Source of the DNA: JAZDGX01 sp043806645
Lineage (GTDB): Bacteria > Eisenbacteria > RBG-16-71-46 > CAIMUX01 > WJJG01
DNA: 23,436 nt
Assembly: GCA_043806645.1 (NCBI GenBank)
Contig: JAZDGX010000123.1
Span: forward strand, 1-23,436
Reading direction: 5' to 3'
Shown: piece after piece, positions 1 to 6,955 of the stretch
Layout of the letters: each line of letters starts with the position of its first letter
Position numbering within the stretch: position 1 is the stretch's first letter
Notes under the pieces: generated by a model
Database searches by the model: none
What the model was told of the DNA's origin: nothing
What the model saw: the letters and a program-made list of their open reading frames with translations, nothing else
Translations under genes and position numbers: made by a program

Positions 1-1302
1 GATCAGGGTCACGGGCGACACCAGATCGTAGGCGGAACTGAGATCGATCGCCTGATCGGAATGAAGCTCCAGCGCGAATTCGATCAAAGTCCCCGGGGCC
101 GTTCCCGGGGCGACCTGGACCGCGAAGTGCGGAGCGATCGATGAGCCGGTGGCCCAGGTGCCGAGATTCGAGAAGCTGGCGACGCTGTCGGCGACCGTCA
201 CGCCCGGGGTCAGAGAGCGTAGGATGCCGTAAACGTTGCTGGCCGTTGATGTCCCGTGATTGCGGATCGCGACGGAAACCTGGGCCGTCTCATTGGGATC
301 GAGCGAGGCGTTGCCGCCGTCGAGCACGGCGTGCGAGAGATAGGTGAGCCGCGCCGCCGGGAAGGGTTCGTACTGGATCAGCGCGCCCTCGCCCCCCAGA
401 GAACATGTGCCGTACTCGATCCAGCCGAATCCGCTCTCACCCCAACTCGTGCCCCAGCTGTTCTTGATCAGCCAGGCGCCGTTCCCCCCGCAGGCGTTGT
501 CGTCCCAACCGCAGAGCAGCACCGCATGGTTGGGGCTGTCGTTGGGGCCGTTCTCATAGCAGCCGGAGTGGTAGTAGAACAGGTTGTCGGAGGCGTACAT
601 CACGACGGCGATGGGCTGTTGCATGATCGCCGTCTTGAGCATCGCCTCGCTGGAACCGACACCGGTGTAGCCGGTGATGCGCGCCTTCACCGGACAGTCT
701 TGCTGCGTGCACGGCACTGCATCGTCGGCCTGATAGTACATGCACGTCTGATCGATCGCCCCGAACCCCATCCAGAGAAAATAGCACGCGACCATGTTGC
801 CCCCGTCGCAGCCGTACTCGAACGTGTTGCAGGAGAGGCACTGCTGTTCCGAGAAACGCTGGGTGGTTCCGTTCGCGAGCTTGTAAGCGGATTCCAGCGC
901 GCTTACCGCCGCGAAGGCCCAGCAGGAGCCGCAGCCGCCCTGGTTCTTGGCGCCGGTCGTGCCGGTGGTCCGCCAGTCCCAGACGGCCGGGGTGTCCCGC
1001 AGGGGAAGCGGTTCGCTCGTGCCCGAAGAGAAGCGCGCGAGCAGTTCCGGATCGGCCGGGATGTAGCTGAGCATCGCGGCGCGTTCTTCGGGGGGGATAT
1101 GGCTGATGGAGGTGAAGCCCGCCTCCCAGTGCCAACCGTTCTCGTCGATCTGACGTTGGATCTCTGCCAGTTCGGCCGCCTCGCTCCAGGGTTGATCCGC
1201 GAAGTCGGCGAAGGTCGGGGTGGCCGGCGCACAGGCGAGAATGGCCACGATCAGCCAAATGGGGGAAAGCGGTCTGAAGGTGCCGGGTGTGCTATGGTGC
1301 AT
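1..1302 (-). CDS. Secreted papain-like (C1A) cysteine protease, C-terminus beyond window
   Basis: This frame is open from the ATG at 1302 to the window edge, giving 434 residues with no stop, so the C-terminus is missing. Residues 1-32 form a signal peptide: a hydrophobic segment PIWLIVAILACAPA followed by a TFA-D cleavage-like site. A short pro-like segment follows. The peptidase domain spans about residues 104-315. It shows the oxyanion-hole Gln121 and nucleophile Cys127 in NQGGCGSCWAF, His259 in SPNHAVLLCGW, and Asn281 in IKNSWGTSWGESGFGW, so the catalytic set is complete. From about residue 325 a beta-rich, CARDB-like accessory domain begins (SLDPNETAQVSVAIRNHG). A GAGGAG ribosome site lies six bases before the ATG. 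The product is probably exported and degrades proteins outside the cytoplasm. The family call is firm; the substrate and the length of the tail are unknown. Confidence 0.93.
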   Translation of the reverse strand, partial: MHHSTPGTFRPLSPIWLIVAILACAPATPTFADFADQPWSEAAELAEIQRQIDENGWHWEAGFTSISHIPPEERAAMLSYIPADPELLARFSSGTSEPLPLRDTPAVWDWRTTGTTGAKNQGGCGSCWAFAAVSALESAYKLANGTTQRFSEQQCLSCNTFEYGCDGGNMVACYFLWMGFGAIDQTCMYYQADDAVPCTQQDCPVKARITGYTGVGSSEAMLKTAIMQQPIAVVMYASDNLFYYHSGCYENGPNDSPNHAVLLCGWDDNACGGNGAWLIKNSWGTSWGESGFGWIEYGTCSLGGEGALIQYEPFPAARLTYLSHAVLDGGNASLDPNETAQVSVAIRNHGTSTASNVYGILRSLTPGVTVADSVASFSNLGTWATGSSIAPHFAVQVAPGTAPGTLIEFALELHSDQAIDLSSAYDLVSPVTLI

Positions 1303-1342
1303 TTCGGGCTCCTCGGTCGGTCTGGGGGCTTGATGGCAACAT
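1292..1342 (-). CDS. Possible 16-residue leader ORF overlapping the protease start
   Basis: A short ORF (MLPSSPQTDRGARNAP) starts at 1342 behind the strong Shine-Dalgarno-like run GGAGGAGG, six bases before its ATG. It ends at a TAG 8-10 bases inside the protease gene, in another frame. It would lie within the transcript from the promoter candidate at 1381-1407. Its position suggests possible translational coupling with the protease. The purine-rich run may simply be chance, so this is a tentative call. Confidence 0.25.
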   Translation of the reverse strand: MLPSSPQTDRGARNAP

Positions 1343-1380
1343 CGTCGACCTCCTCCGGAGGCCGAGACCTCGAACAATCC

Positions 1381-1407
1381 ATTCTATCACATGCGGAGGC
1401 CAATCAA
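1381..1407 (-). promoter_or_regulatory. Putative extended -10 promoter for the C1 protease
   Basis: On the minus strand TGATAGAAT (1389-1381) matches an extended -10 element, TGnTAnaaT. A TTGATT (1407-1402) lies 15 bases upstream as a weak, close-spaced -35. The predicted start near 1374 would leave a leader of about 70 bases before the protease ATG. Sigma-70-like consensus is assumed for this organism. Confidence 0.4.
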
Positions 1408-1508
1408 GCGAGCCATGAATGCCGCCGGCGGCGGCCGAATTGGGACGGCGATACATTGTGGCTGAAACGAGAGATGGGGGTCCGCGCCGCTCCTCCGGCC
1501 GCGCGCGC

Positions 1509-2804
1509 ATGAAACCGGCGCGTTCGGTCAGCCCCAAGCTTCTCTACAGCGACGACCAGGGCGTCATACGGGACCACCCGTTCCTGCTGGCGGTCGGTGA
1601 CCGGGGGGGGACGCCGCTGCCCCTCACCGAGGGCGGGCGGATTCCGCTGCCGCGCGGGAGCGACCTTTTCTTTCTGCCGGGGCGTTCGCCCCTCGGGTGG
1701 GACCCGCGTCGGGAGGAAGTGACGGCTCTGGATCGCGACGAAGGGGGCGCGCCCATTCATGCCGTGGCGGCCTTCCTGGCGCCCGCGCACACGGCCGATC
1801 GGCTGGTCGCCTATCGCACGCGGCCCGGAGCGCCGCCCTTGCCTCTCTTTTCCTATGCCGCCGTCGGGTTCGACGCCGGCCGGCATTGGACGGCGGCGCG
1901 CAGGGTCGATCCCGATCCTCGGCAAGACCCTTGGCGTTTCGACATCGATCAGGTGCGGGCGGCGGTGGAGGTGGGCCTGGCGGAGGATGCCGGCAATGCC
2001 CTGCTGAAGCAGCTCCGCCGCTGCGCGCTCGAATATCACTGCCGGGCGGCGCAAAACTTCTTTCTCGGTCGCCACGAGGCGCCGCTGCCGATCAGCTCGG
2101 CCTGCAATTCGCGTTGCCTGGGCTGCATCAGCCTGCAGCCCGACGGCTGTTTCAAGGCCGCCCACGAGCGCATCGGGCGCGCGCCGTCGCCGCCCGAGGT
2201 CGCCGCCGTCGCCCTGGCCCACATTCGCCGCGTGCCTGGGGCGGTCGTCAGCTTCGGTCAGGGATGCGAGGGCGAACCGCTGCTGATGCGCGAGGTGATC
2301 ACCGCGACGGTCCGGCTCATTCGCGAGGCGACAGCCGAGGGGACGATCAACCTGAACAGCAACGCGAGCCTTCCGCAGGTCGTGGAAGAGCTGGCCCGGC
2401 TTGGTCTCGACAGCCTGCGAGTGAGTCTGAACAGCGCTCGCGAGCGATTGTACGACGCATACTATCGGCCGCAGGGCTACGGTCTGCGGGACGTGGAAGA
2501 ATCCATGCGGATCATGAACGAGCGACGGCGCCTGGTGAGCCTGAATCTGCTCTATTTTCCGGGCGTGACCGATCGGACGAAGGAACTCGAGGCGCTCTCG
2601 GCCCTGATCGAGCGGACGGGGGTCCGGATGATCCAGTTGCGCAATCTGAACATCGACCCCGAGCTGTACCGTGCGGCGCTTCCGCGAGAGGCGCTGGGGG
2701 CGGGGATGGGCCTGGATGCCTTCATGGAGGCGCTGCACAGCCGTTTCGCTCGTCTGCGCTTCGGTTACTTCAACCCGTCGAAGGAGCAGTTTCGCCGCTG
2801 GTAG
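1509..2804 (+). CDS. Radical SAM protein of unknown function
   Basis: The product has 431 residues from the ATG at 1509. An in-frame ATG at 1419 would add 30 low-complexity Arg-rich residues, so the internal start at KPARSVSPKLLY is preferred. Residues 1-190 are an N-terminal region that I cannot assign to a named domain. The iron-sulfur motif CNSRCLGC (Cys199, Cys203, Cys206; the CxxxCxxC form) follows at the head of a radical SAM barrel. FGQGCEGEPLL, INLNSNASLP and DSLRVSLNSARERLY fit barrel strands. There is no Cys-rich SPASM tail, so a peptide-maturase reading is not favoured. Similar proteins with the same N-terminal region and the CEGEPLL motif occur, to my recollection, in anaerobic Deltaproteobacteria. 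It is transcribed divergently from the protease, 206 bases away. The superfamily is sure; the reaction is unknown. Confidence 0.85.
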   Translation: MKPARSVSPKLLYSDDQGVIRDHPFLLAVGDRGGTPLPLTEGGRIPLPRGSDLFFLPGRSPLGWDPRREEVTALDRDEGGAPIHAVAAFLAPAHTADRLVAYRTRPGAPPLPLFSYAAVGFDAGRHWTAARRVDPDPRQDPWRFDIDQVRAAVEVGLAEDAGNALLKQLRRCALEYHCRAAQNFFLGRHEAPLPISSACNSRCLGCISLQPDGCFKAAHERIGRAPSPPEVAAVALAHIRRVPGAVVSFGQGCEGEPLLMREVITATVRLIREATAEGTINLNSNASLPQVVEELARLGLDSLRVSLNSARERLYDAYYRPQGYGLRDVEESMRIMNERRRLVSLNLLYFPGVTDRTKELEALSALIERTGVRMIQLRNLNIDPELYRAALPREALGAGMGLDAFMEALHSRFARLRFGYFNPSKEQFRRW

Positions 2805-2828
2805 GGTCGCCGCCGGACCGGACGGCAT

Positions 2829-2878
2829 GCGGCCGGAGCTCTTCCCGCCGCACCGCCTTCCCGGAGTATTCCGGCCGC
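2829..2878. terminator. Inverted repeat between convergent genes, possible terminator
   Basis: GCGGCCGGA (2829-2837) is perfectly complementary to TCCGGCCGC (2870-2878) across a 32-base loop. It lies in the 84-base gap between the convergent radical SAM and acyl-CoA dehydrogenase genes. There is no T tract on either side and the loop is long, so terminator function is uncertain. Confidence 0.3.
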
Positions 2879-2888
2879 GAAAGATCGC

Positions 2889-4049
2889 CTACGAGGTGAA
2901 GCTCTTCAGCAATTCGCGGGCGATGACGATGCGCTGGACTTCGCTCGTGCCTTCGCCGATCTCGCAGAGCTTGGCATCGCGGAAGTAGCGTTCCACGGGA
3001 TAGTCCTTCGTGTATCCGTACCCCCCGAAGATCTGCACCGCCAGGAGCGAGGCCTTCATGGCCGCGGTCGCGGCGAAGTACTTCGCCATCGCCGATTCCA
3101 TCGTGTGCCTGCGCCGCGCGTCCTTCATCCGGGCGGCATGGTAGGTCAGATGTCGGGCCGCCGTCAGTTCCGTTTGCATGTCGGCCAGATAACTTTGAAT
3201 CATCTGGAAATCGGCGATCGGCCGGCCGAACTGCTTTCTCTCGAGCGCGTAGGGCCCGGCCGCATCGAGGGCGGCCTGGCCGATCCCCAGGGCCAGGGCG
3301 GCGATCGAGATCCGGCCGCCGTCCAGCGTCTTCATGAAGATCGGGAAACCTTGGTTGAGCTCGCCGAGCAGAGCGCCCTTCGGAATGCGGCAATCCTCGA
3401 AGATCAGCTCGCGCGTGTCGGATGCGCGCAGCCCCAGTTTGTTCTCCTTCTTGCCCAGGCGGAACCCGGGGGTGTCCTTCTCCACCAGGAAGGCCGAGAT
3501 GCCATGAGAACCCTTGAGGGTCTTGTCGGTCTTGGCGGTGACGACCAGAACGCCGGCATAGGTCGCGTTGGTGATGAACTGCTTGGTCCCGTTGAGGACC
3601 CACGCATTGCCGTCCAGAACGGCGGTGGTGCGCGTCCCGCCGGCATCCGAGCCCGCTTCCGGCTCGGTCAGGCCGAAGGAACTGAGGTATTCGCCCCCAC
3701 AGATCTTCGGCATGTAGGCGGCCTTCTGCTCCCGGTTGCCGAAGGTGTGGATCGGCCAGACGCCCAGGGAACAGTGCGCGGCCAGGGTGATCCCATGCGA
3801 GCCGTCGACACGGGAGAGTTCTTCGACCGCCAGGATGTAGCTGAGTGTGTCGCCGCCCGACCCGCCTTCCTCCTCCGGAAAACCGATTCCAAAGATCCCC
3901 ATTTCCCCCAGCTCTTTGACCGTCTGCTTGGGAAACTCCTGGCTCTCGTCCAACTGCGCCGCCAGGGGAGCGATCTTCTCGCGGGCGTAGCGCCGCACCG
4001 TGTCGCGAATCGACTGCTGTTCCTCGGTCAAGTCGAAATTGGTGACCAT
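2889..4049 (-). CDS. Acyl-CoA dehydrogenase (short/branched-chain type)
   Basis: An FAD flavoenzyme that introduces a 2,3 double bond into an acyl-CoA and passes electrons to electron-transfer flavoprotein. The product has 386 residues, normal for the family. The ATG at 4049 has GGAGG eight bases upstream; earlier in-frame ATGs lack this and add unconserved residues. Visible motifs are the flavin/substrate signature GLTEPEAGSDAGG (residues 127-138), RKQFGRPIADFQ (271-282), QIFGGYGYTKDYPVERYFRD (339-358) and GEGTSEVQ (365-372). Glu366 sits where the catalytic base lies in short- and medium-chain enzymes. Classical isovaleryl-CoA dehydrogenase has a non-acidic residue there and its base elsewhere, near the segment read here as LDGGRISIAA. 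The cluster across the intergenic region suggests a role in branched-chain acyl-CoA metabolism, but the residues do not prove isovaleryl-CoA as substrate. Confidence 0.93.
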   Translation of the reverse strand: MVTNFDLTEEQQSIRDTVRRYAREKIAPLAAQLDESQEFPKQTVKELGEMGIFGIGFPEEEGGSGGDTLSYILAVEELSRVDGSHGITLAAHCSLGVWPIHTFGNREQKAAYMPKICGGEYLSSFGLTEPEAGSDAGGTRTTAVLDGNAWVLNGTKQFITNATYAGVLVVTAKTDKTLKGSHGISAFLVEKDTPGFRLGKKENKLGLRASDTRELIFEDCRIPKGALLGELNQGFPIFMKTLDGGRISIAALALGIGQAALDAAGPYALERKQFGRPIADFQMIQSYLADMQTELTAARHLTYHAARMKDARRRHTMESAMAKYFAATAAMKASLLAVQIFGGYGYTKDYPVERYFRDAKLCEIGEGTSEVQRIVIARELLKSFTS

Positions 4050-4097
4050 GGGGCCGTCCTCCAGCATTGCGGCTGCGATCGAAGCGGAATCGCACCG

Positions 4098-4127
4098 ACG
4101 ATACGGGGATGCGCTCGCCAAGGTCAA
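4098..4127 (-). promoter_or_regulatory. Putative sigma-70-like promoter for the acyl-CoA dehydrogenase
   Basis: On the minus strand TTGACC (4127-4122) and TATCGT (4103-4098) are separated by 18 bases. They match 5/6 and 4/6 of the housekeeping consensus. The predicted start near 4091 gives a leader of about 40 bases to the ATG at 4049. Confidence 0.4.
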
Positions 4128-4215
4128 GGCGGCAATCGGGGGGGGGGCGGCTGCGGGGTTCTTTCTGCATCCGAAGAGGTGGCTCGTCTCGTCCTGGTGG
4201 TGGCACGCTTGTTCA

Positions 4216-4388
4216 AGGCCGTTGGGTACGGATGAAGGTCCGGCGGGACCGGCGCGCGCGCTCTGCGGTCACGGCCTCTGGATGCACGCGCCTTGACTCG
4301 CTCGCGCGCTGGTCGCCGAGACATCCTCCCCACGCGCCGGCCGCGCGGCGAGACATCCCGCCGGACCTTCATCCGTACCCAACGGCCT
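4216..4388. repeat. Perfect 33-base inverted repeat with 107-base centre
   Basis: Bases 4216-4248 (beginning AGGCCGTTGGGTACGG) are exactly the reverse complement of 4356-4388. The 107-base centre is very GC-rich and contains a 10-base direct repeat CGAGACATCC (4317-4326 and 4349-4358), the second copy running into the right arm. The 173-base unit could be a small non-autonomous mobile element, a dispersed palindromic repeat or a structured RNA. No flanking target duplication is obvious and no second copy is in this window. Confidence 0.8.
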
Positions 4389-4400
4389 CGCCGAGCCCTC

Positions 4401-4488
4401 ATCCGGACCAACCGGACCGGCCGACCTCTCCGACCTACCGGATCTCTCGGACCGGCCGGACCTCTCGGGCTTGCCGACCCCACCGACC
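4401..4488. repeat. Degenerate 8-9-base tandem array
   Basis: Ten consecutive units follow the pattern nnCCGGACC or nnCCGACC (minus-strand reading GGTCnGGnn): atccggacc, aaccggacc, ggccgacc, tctccgacc, taccggatc, tctcggacc, ggccggacc, tctcgggct, tgccgacc, ccaccgacc. Eight units have nine bases and two have eight. The array starts 12 bases after the right arm of the inverted repeat. The first unit resembles the arm sequence TCATCCGTACC, so the two may share an origin. Confidence 0.75.
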
Positions 4489-4599
4489 TTCGGCGGCCCG
4501 CCCGGAAGACCTCATTCATGCCCGCGCCGCTCGAGCCTATGCGAGGCATCACCGCGTGTTGAATGCGAGCGAAACTGATGCAGTGAATCAGGTTCTCGA

Positions 4600-4629
4600 T
4601 TGACGCTCGCCGCCGTCGCGGGCTACCCT
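4600..4629 (+). promoter_or_regulatory. Putative promoter for the HMG-CoA synthase operon
   Basis: TTGACG (4600-4605) and TACCCT (4624-4629) are separated by 18 bases. The -35 matches 5/6 of consensus; the -10 keeps only the TA and the final T. The predicted start near 4636 gives a leader of about 95 bases before the ATG at 4733. Confidence 0.3.
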
Positions 4630-4732
4630 TCCCGTTCGTGCCTTGAGCAGTGAAGACGTTTCCCGGAGAGCGGGCCCGATCCGCGGGACGTATGCGGGTG
4701 CGGGGTCGTTCTGGACAATGGAAGGAGGAGGC

Positions 4733-5791
4733 ATGGCCGTAGGGATCATCGGCTACGGCGCGCACATTCCCCGGCGCAGAATCAAGGTCGAGGAGATTGC
4801 CAAGGTCTGGGGAGCGGATGCGCCCAGCTACAAGAAGGGCCTCGGGCTGATCCAGAAATCGGTTCCCGGACTCGACGAGGACACCATCACCCTCTCGGTC
4901 GAAGCGGCCCGCAATGCGCTGGCGCGCGCGGGCATCGACGCGAGCGAAATCGGCGCGGTCTACATCGGTTCCGAGTCCCATCCCTATGCGGTCAAGCCTT
5001 CCGGGGCCACCGTGGCCGAGGCGATCGGGGCCACGCCCGACTGCCACTGCGCCGATTTCGAGTTCGCGTGCAAGGCGGGCTCCGAGGGTATGTTCGTCGC
5101 CTACGGTCTCGTCAAAGCGGATCTGATCAAGTACGGCTTGGCCATCGGTGCGGATACCTCGCAGGGAGCCCCCGGGGATGCGCTGGAATACTCGGCCGCG
5201 GGGGGTGCGGCGGCCTTCATCATGGGCGCCGATAACGACAAGCTGATCGCCACGGTCGATGAGACCTACTCGTTCATGACCGATACTCCCGATTTCTGGC
5301 GGCGGGACCATCAGTTCTATCCCTCGCATGGCGGGCGGTTCACCGGCGAGCCGGCCTACTTCCGCACGGTGACCGGCGCGGTCAAGGGGCTGCTGGATAA
5401 GGCGGGCCTCAAACCCAAGGACTTCAAGTACGCCATCTTCCACCAACCCAACGGGAAATTCCCCTCGCGTGTCGGCAAGATGCTGGGATTCACTCCCGAA
5501 CAGATCGAAACCGGCCGTGTCGTGCCCTTGCTCGGCAACACCTACTCGGGCGCTTCCCCGATCGGGCTCACGGCCGTGCTGGATGTCGCGGAGCCGGGCG
5601 ACCGGATCATGATGTGTTCGTACGGCTCGGGCGCGGGGAGCGACGGCTTCGTTCTCACCGCGCGGCCGCGCGTGCGCGAGACGCGGGACCTCGCGCCGCG
5701 GACGCGCTGGTTGCTCGACAAGAACGTGCGCTACGTCGAGTACGGCGAATACGCCAAGCTGCGCCGCAAGATCCGCCTGGCGGCCGAGTAG
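4733..5791 (+). CDS. mvaS: Archaeal-type hydroxymethylglutaryl-CoA synthase
   Basis: Condenses acetyl-CoA with acetoacetyl-CoA to give HMG-CoA. The product has 352 residues, the size of archaeal enzymes and shorter than the eukaryotic form. GAAGGAGGAG precedes the ATG at 4733, and homology-like sequence (MAVGIIGYGAHIPRRRI) begins exactly there. In the thiolase-like fold the expected Glu-Cys-His set is visible as Glu81 in YIGSESHPYAVKPS, Cys113 in DFEFACKAGSEG and His237 in AIFHQPNGKFP, with Asn269 in GNTYSGASP. The thiolase gene follows after nine bases and a DUF35 gene after that. In archaea these three proteins form a complex that passes acetoacetyl-CoA between active sites. Whether it feeds mevalonate synthesis or a branched acyl-CoA route cannot be read from this gene alone. 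Confidence 0.92.
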   Translation: MAVGIIGYGAHIPRRRIKVEEIAKVWGADAPSYKKGLGLIQKSVPGLDEDTITLSVEAARNALARAGIDASEIGAVYIGSESHPYAVKPSGATVAEAIGATPDCHCADFEFACKAGSEGMFVAYGLVKADLIKYGLAIGADTSQGAPGDALEYSAAGGAAAFIMGADNDKLIATVDETYSFMTDTPDFWRRDHQFYPSHGGRFTGEPAYFRTVTGAVKGLLDKAGLKPKDFKYAIFHQPNGKFPSRVGKMLGFTPEQIETGRVVPLLGNTYSGASPIGLTAVLDVAEPGDRIMMCSYGSGAGSDGFVLTARPRVRETRDLAPRTRWLLDKNVRYVEYGEYAKLRRKIRLAAE

Positions 5792-5800
5792 GAGGGAACC

Positions 5801-6955
5801 ATGAGAGACGTTGCGGTCATCGGCGTCGGCATGCAGAAATGGGGCGAGCTGTGGGAGAAATCCACGCGCGACATCTTCGTTGAGTCCGCGCTGCTCGCCA
5901 TGGACGACGCCGGTGTGGACCATGTCGATTCGATGTATGTGGGCAGCATGAGCCCTGGGATTTTCGCCGCGCAGGAACATCTGGAATCGGTCCTGGCGGA
6001 CTATCTGGGTGAGAAGCACATCCCCGCCACGCGGGTCGAGTCGGCCTGCGCCTCGGGCGGGCTTGCCTTCCGCTTGGCGTTCATGGACGTGGCTTCCGGC
6101 ATGCACGATGTCGTGCTCGCGGGCGGCATCGAGAAGATGACCGACGTCAGCGGCGCGGAGGCGACCCATGCGCTCGCGACGGCCGCCGACATGATGTGGG
6201 AGGGCATGAGCGGCGTCACCTTCCCCGGTCTCTACGCCATGATGGCGGTGGCGCACATGGCCAAGTACGGCACGAAGCGGGAGCAGTTGGCCGCGGTGGC
6301 CGTCAAGAACCACGCCAACGGCTATGACAACGCGCGGGCCCAGTTCCGGATGAAGATCACGATCGATGATGTGATCCAATCGGTCAAGGTGGCCGATCCG
6401 CTGAACATCCTCGATTGCTCGCCGATCACCGATGGAGCGGCGGGGGTGATCCTCGTTCCGGCGGACATGGTGAAGAAGTTCAAGCGTCCGGGGGTGAAGA
6501 TCACCGGCACGGGTCACGCCACCGACACGATCGCCCTGCACGGGCGCGAGGATCTGACGGCCCTCAAGGCGGTGAGCGAGGCGGCCAAGCGGGCGTACGC
6601 CATGGCGGGCCGGCAGCCCCGGGACATCGATCTTGCCGAGGTCCACGACTGCTTCACGATTGCCGAGATCATCGTCAGCGAGAGTTTGGGCTTCTGCGAG
6701 CCCGGCCAGGGCGGGCCGGCCGTCGAGCGTGGGGAAACGGCGATCGGTGGGCGAATCCCGATCAATGCGAGCGGCGGACTCAAATCCAAGGGTCATCCGG
6801 TGGGCGCCACAGGGATTGCCCAGATCGTGGAACTGGTCGAGCAGTTGCGCGGCGAGGCCGGCCCCCGGCAGGTCAAGCAGGCGCGCGTGGCTCTCGCGCA
6901 GAACATGGGCGGCAGCGGCGGAAGCTGCCTGGTGCATATCCTGGAGGTGATGTAA
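5801..6955 (+). CDS. Archaeal-type acetoacetyl-CoA thiolase
   Basis: Interconverts two acetyl-CoA with acetoacetyl-CoA and CoA; this is the partner of the HMG-CoA synthase just upstream. The product has 384 residues, and GGAGGG precedes the ATG. The acyl-accepting Cys83 lies in RVESACASGGLAF, His282 in AEVHDCFTIAEI (HDCF replaces the NEAF of classical thiolases) and His332 in GGLKSKGHPVGATG. The C-terminal NMGGSGGSCLVHIL lacks the CxG motif that carries the second catalytic cysteine in classical bacterial thiolases. These are features of the SCP2/archaeal thiolase branch. The coupling with synthase and DUF35 strongly supports acetoacetyl-CoA thiolase over a broad 3-ketoacyl-CoA thiolase. Confidence 0.92.
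   Translation: MRDVAVIGVGMQKWGELWEKSTRDIFVESALLAMDDAGVDHVDSMYVGSMSPGIFAAQEHLESVLADYLGEKHIPATRVESACASGGLAFRLAFMDVASGMHDVVLAGGIEKMTDVSGAEATHALATAADMMWEGMSGVTFPGLYAMMAVAHMAKYGTKREQLAAVAVKNHANGYDNARAQFRMKITIDDVIQSVKVADPLNILDCSPITDGAAGVILVPADMVKKFKRPGVKITGTGHATDTIALHGREDLTALKAVSEAAKRAYAMAGRQPRDIDLAEVHDCFTIAEIIVSESLGFCEPGQGGPAVERGETAIGGRIPINASGGLKSKGHPVGATGIAQIVELVEQLRGEAGPRQVKQARVALAQNMGGSGGSCLVHILEVM

Larger units (their letters stand above)
4050..4732. other. 683-base intergenic region between divergent operons
   Basis: No convincing gene lies here; the open frames that cross it are Arg/Pro-rich artefacts of GC-rich repeats. It holds the dehydrogenase promoter candidate, a run of nine G residues (4139-4147), a perfect 33-base inverted repeat (4216-4388), a degenerate short tandem array (4401-4488) and a promoter candidate facing the HMG-CoA synthase gene. 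Each is listed separately. In bases 4489-4599 I see nothing I can name. Confidence 0.7.

Noticed and set aside
554..1258. Minus-strand 234-codon open frame inside the protease region.
   Set aside because: It is in the wrong frame; the frame starting at 1302 carries the signal peptide and the full Cys-His-Asn catalytic set.
2889..4049. Firm naming of the acyl-CoA dehydrogenase as isovaleryl-CoA dehydrogenase from its context.
   Set aside because: The catalytic Glu366 is in the short/medium-chain position, and the glutamate used by classical isovaleryl-CoA dehydrogenase is not seen at its usual place.
4216..4388. Resemblance of the inverted repeat to an integron attC site (GTTGGGT at one arm, ACCCAAC at the other).
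   Set aside because: The order is reversed: attC sites begin with RYYYAAC and end with GTTRRRY, whereas here GTTGGGT is on the left and ACCCAAC on the right. The arms are also perfect, lacking the bulged bases of attC, and no integrase or cassette array is visible.
4124..6937. Very long minus-strand open frame (937 codons) across the intergenic repeats and the HMG-CoA synthase and thiolase genes.
   Set aside because: It is an antisense shadow in GC-rich DNA: low-complexity Arg/His/Gly-rich product with no family motifs, opposite three well-supported genes.
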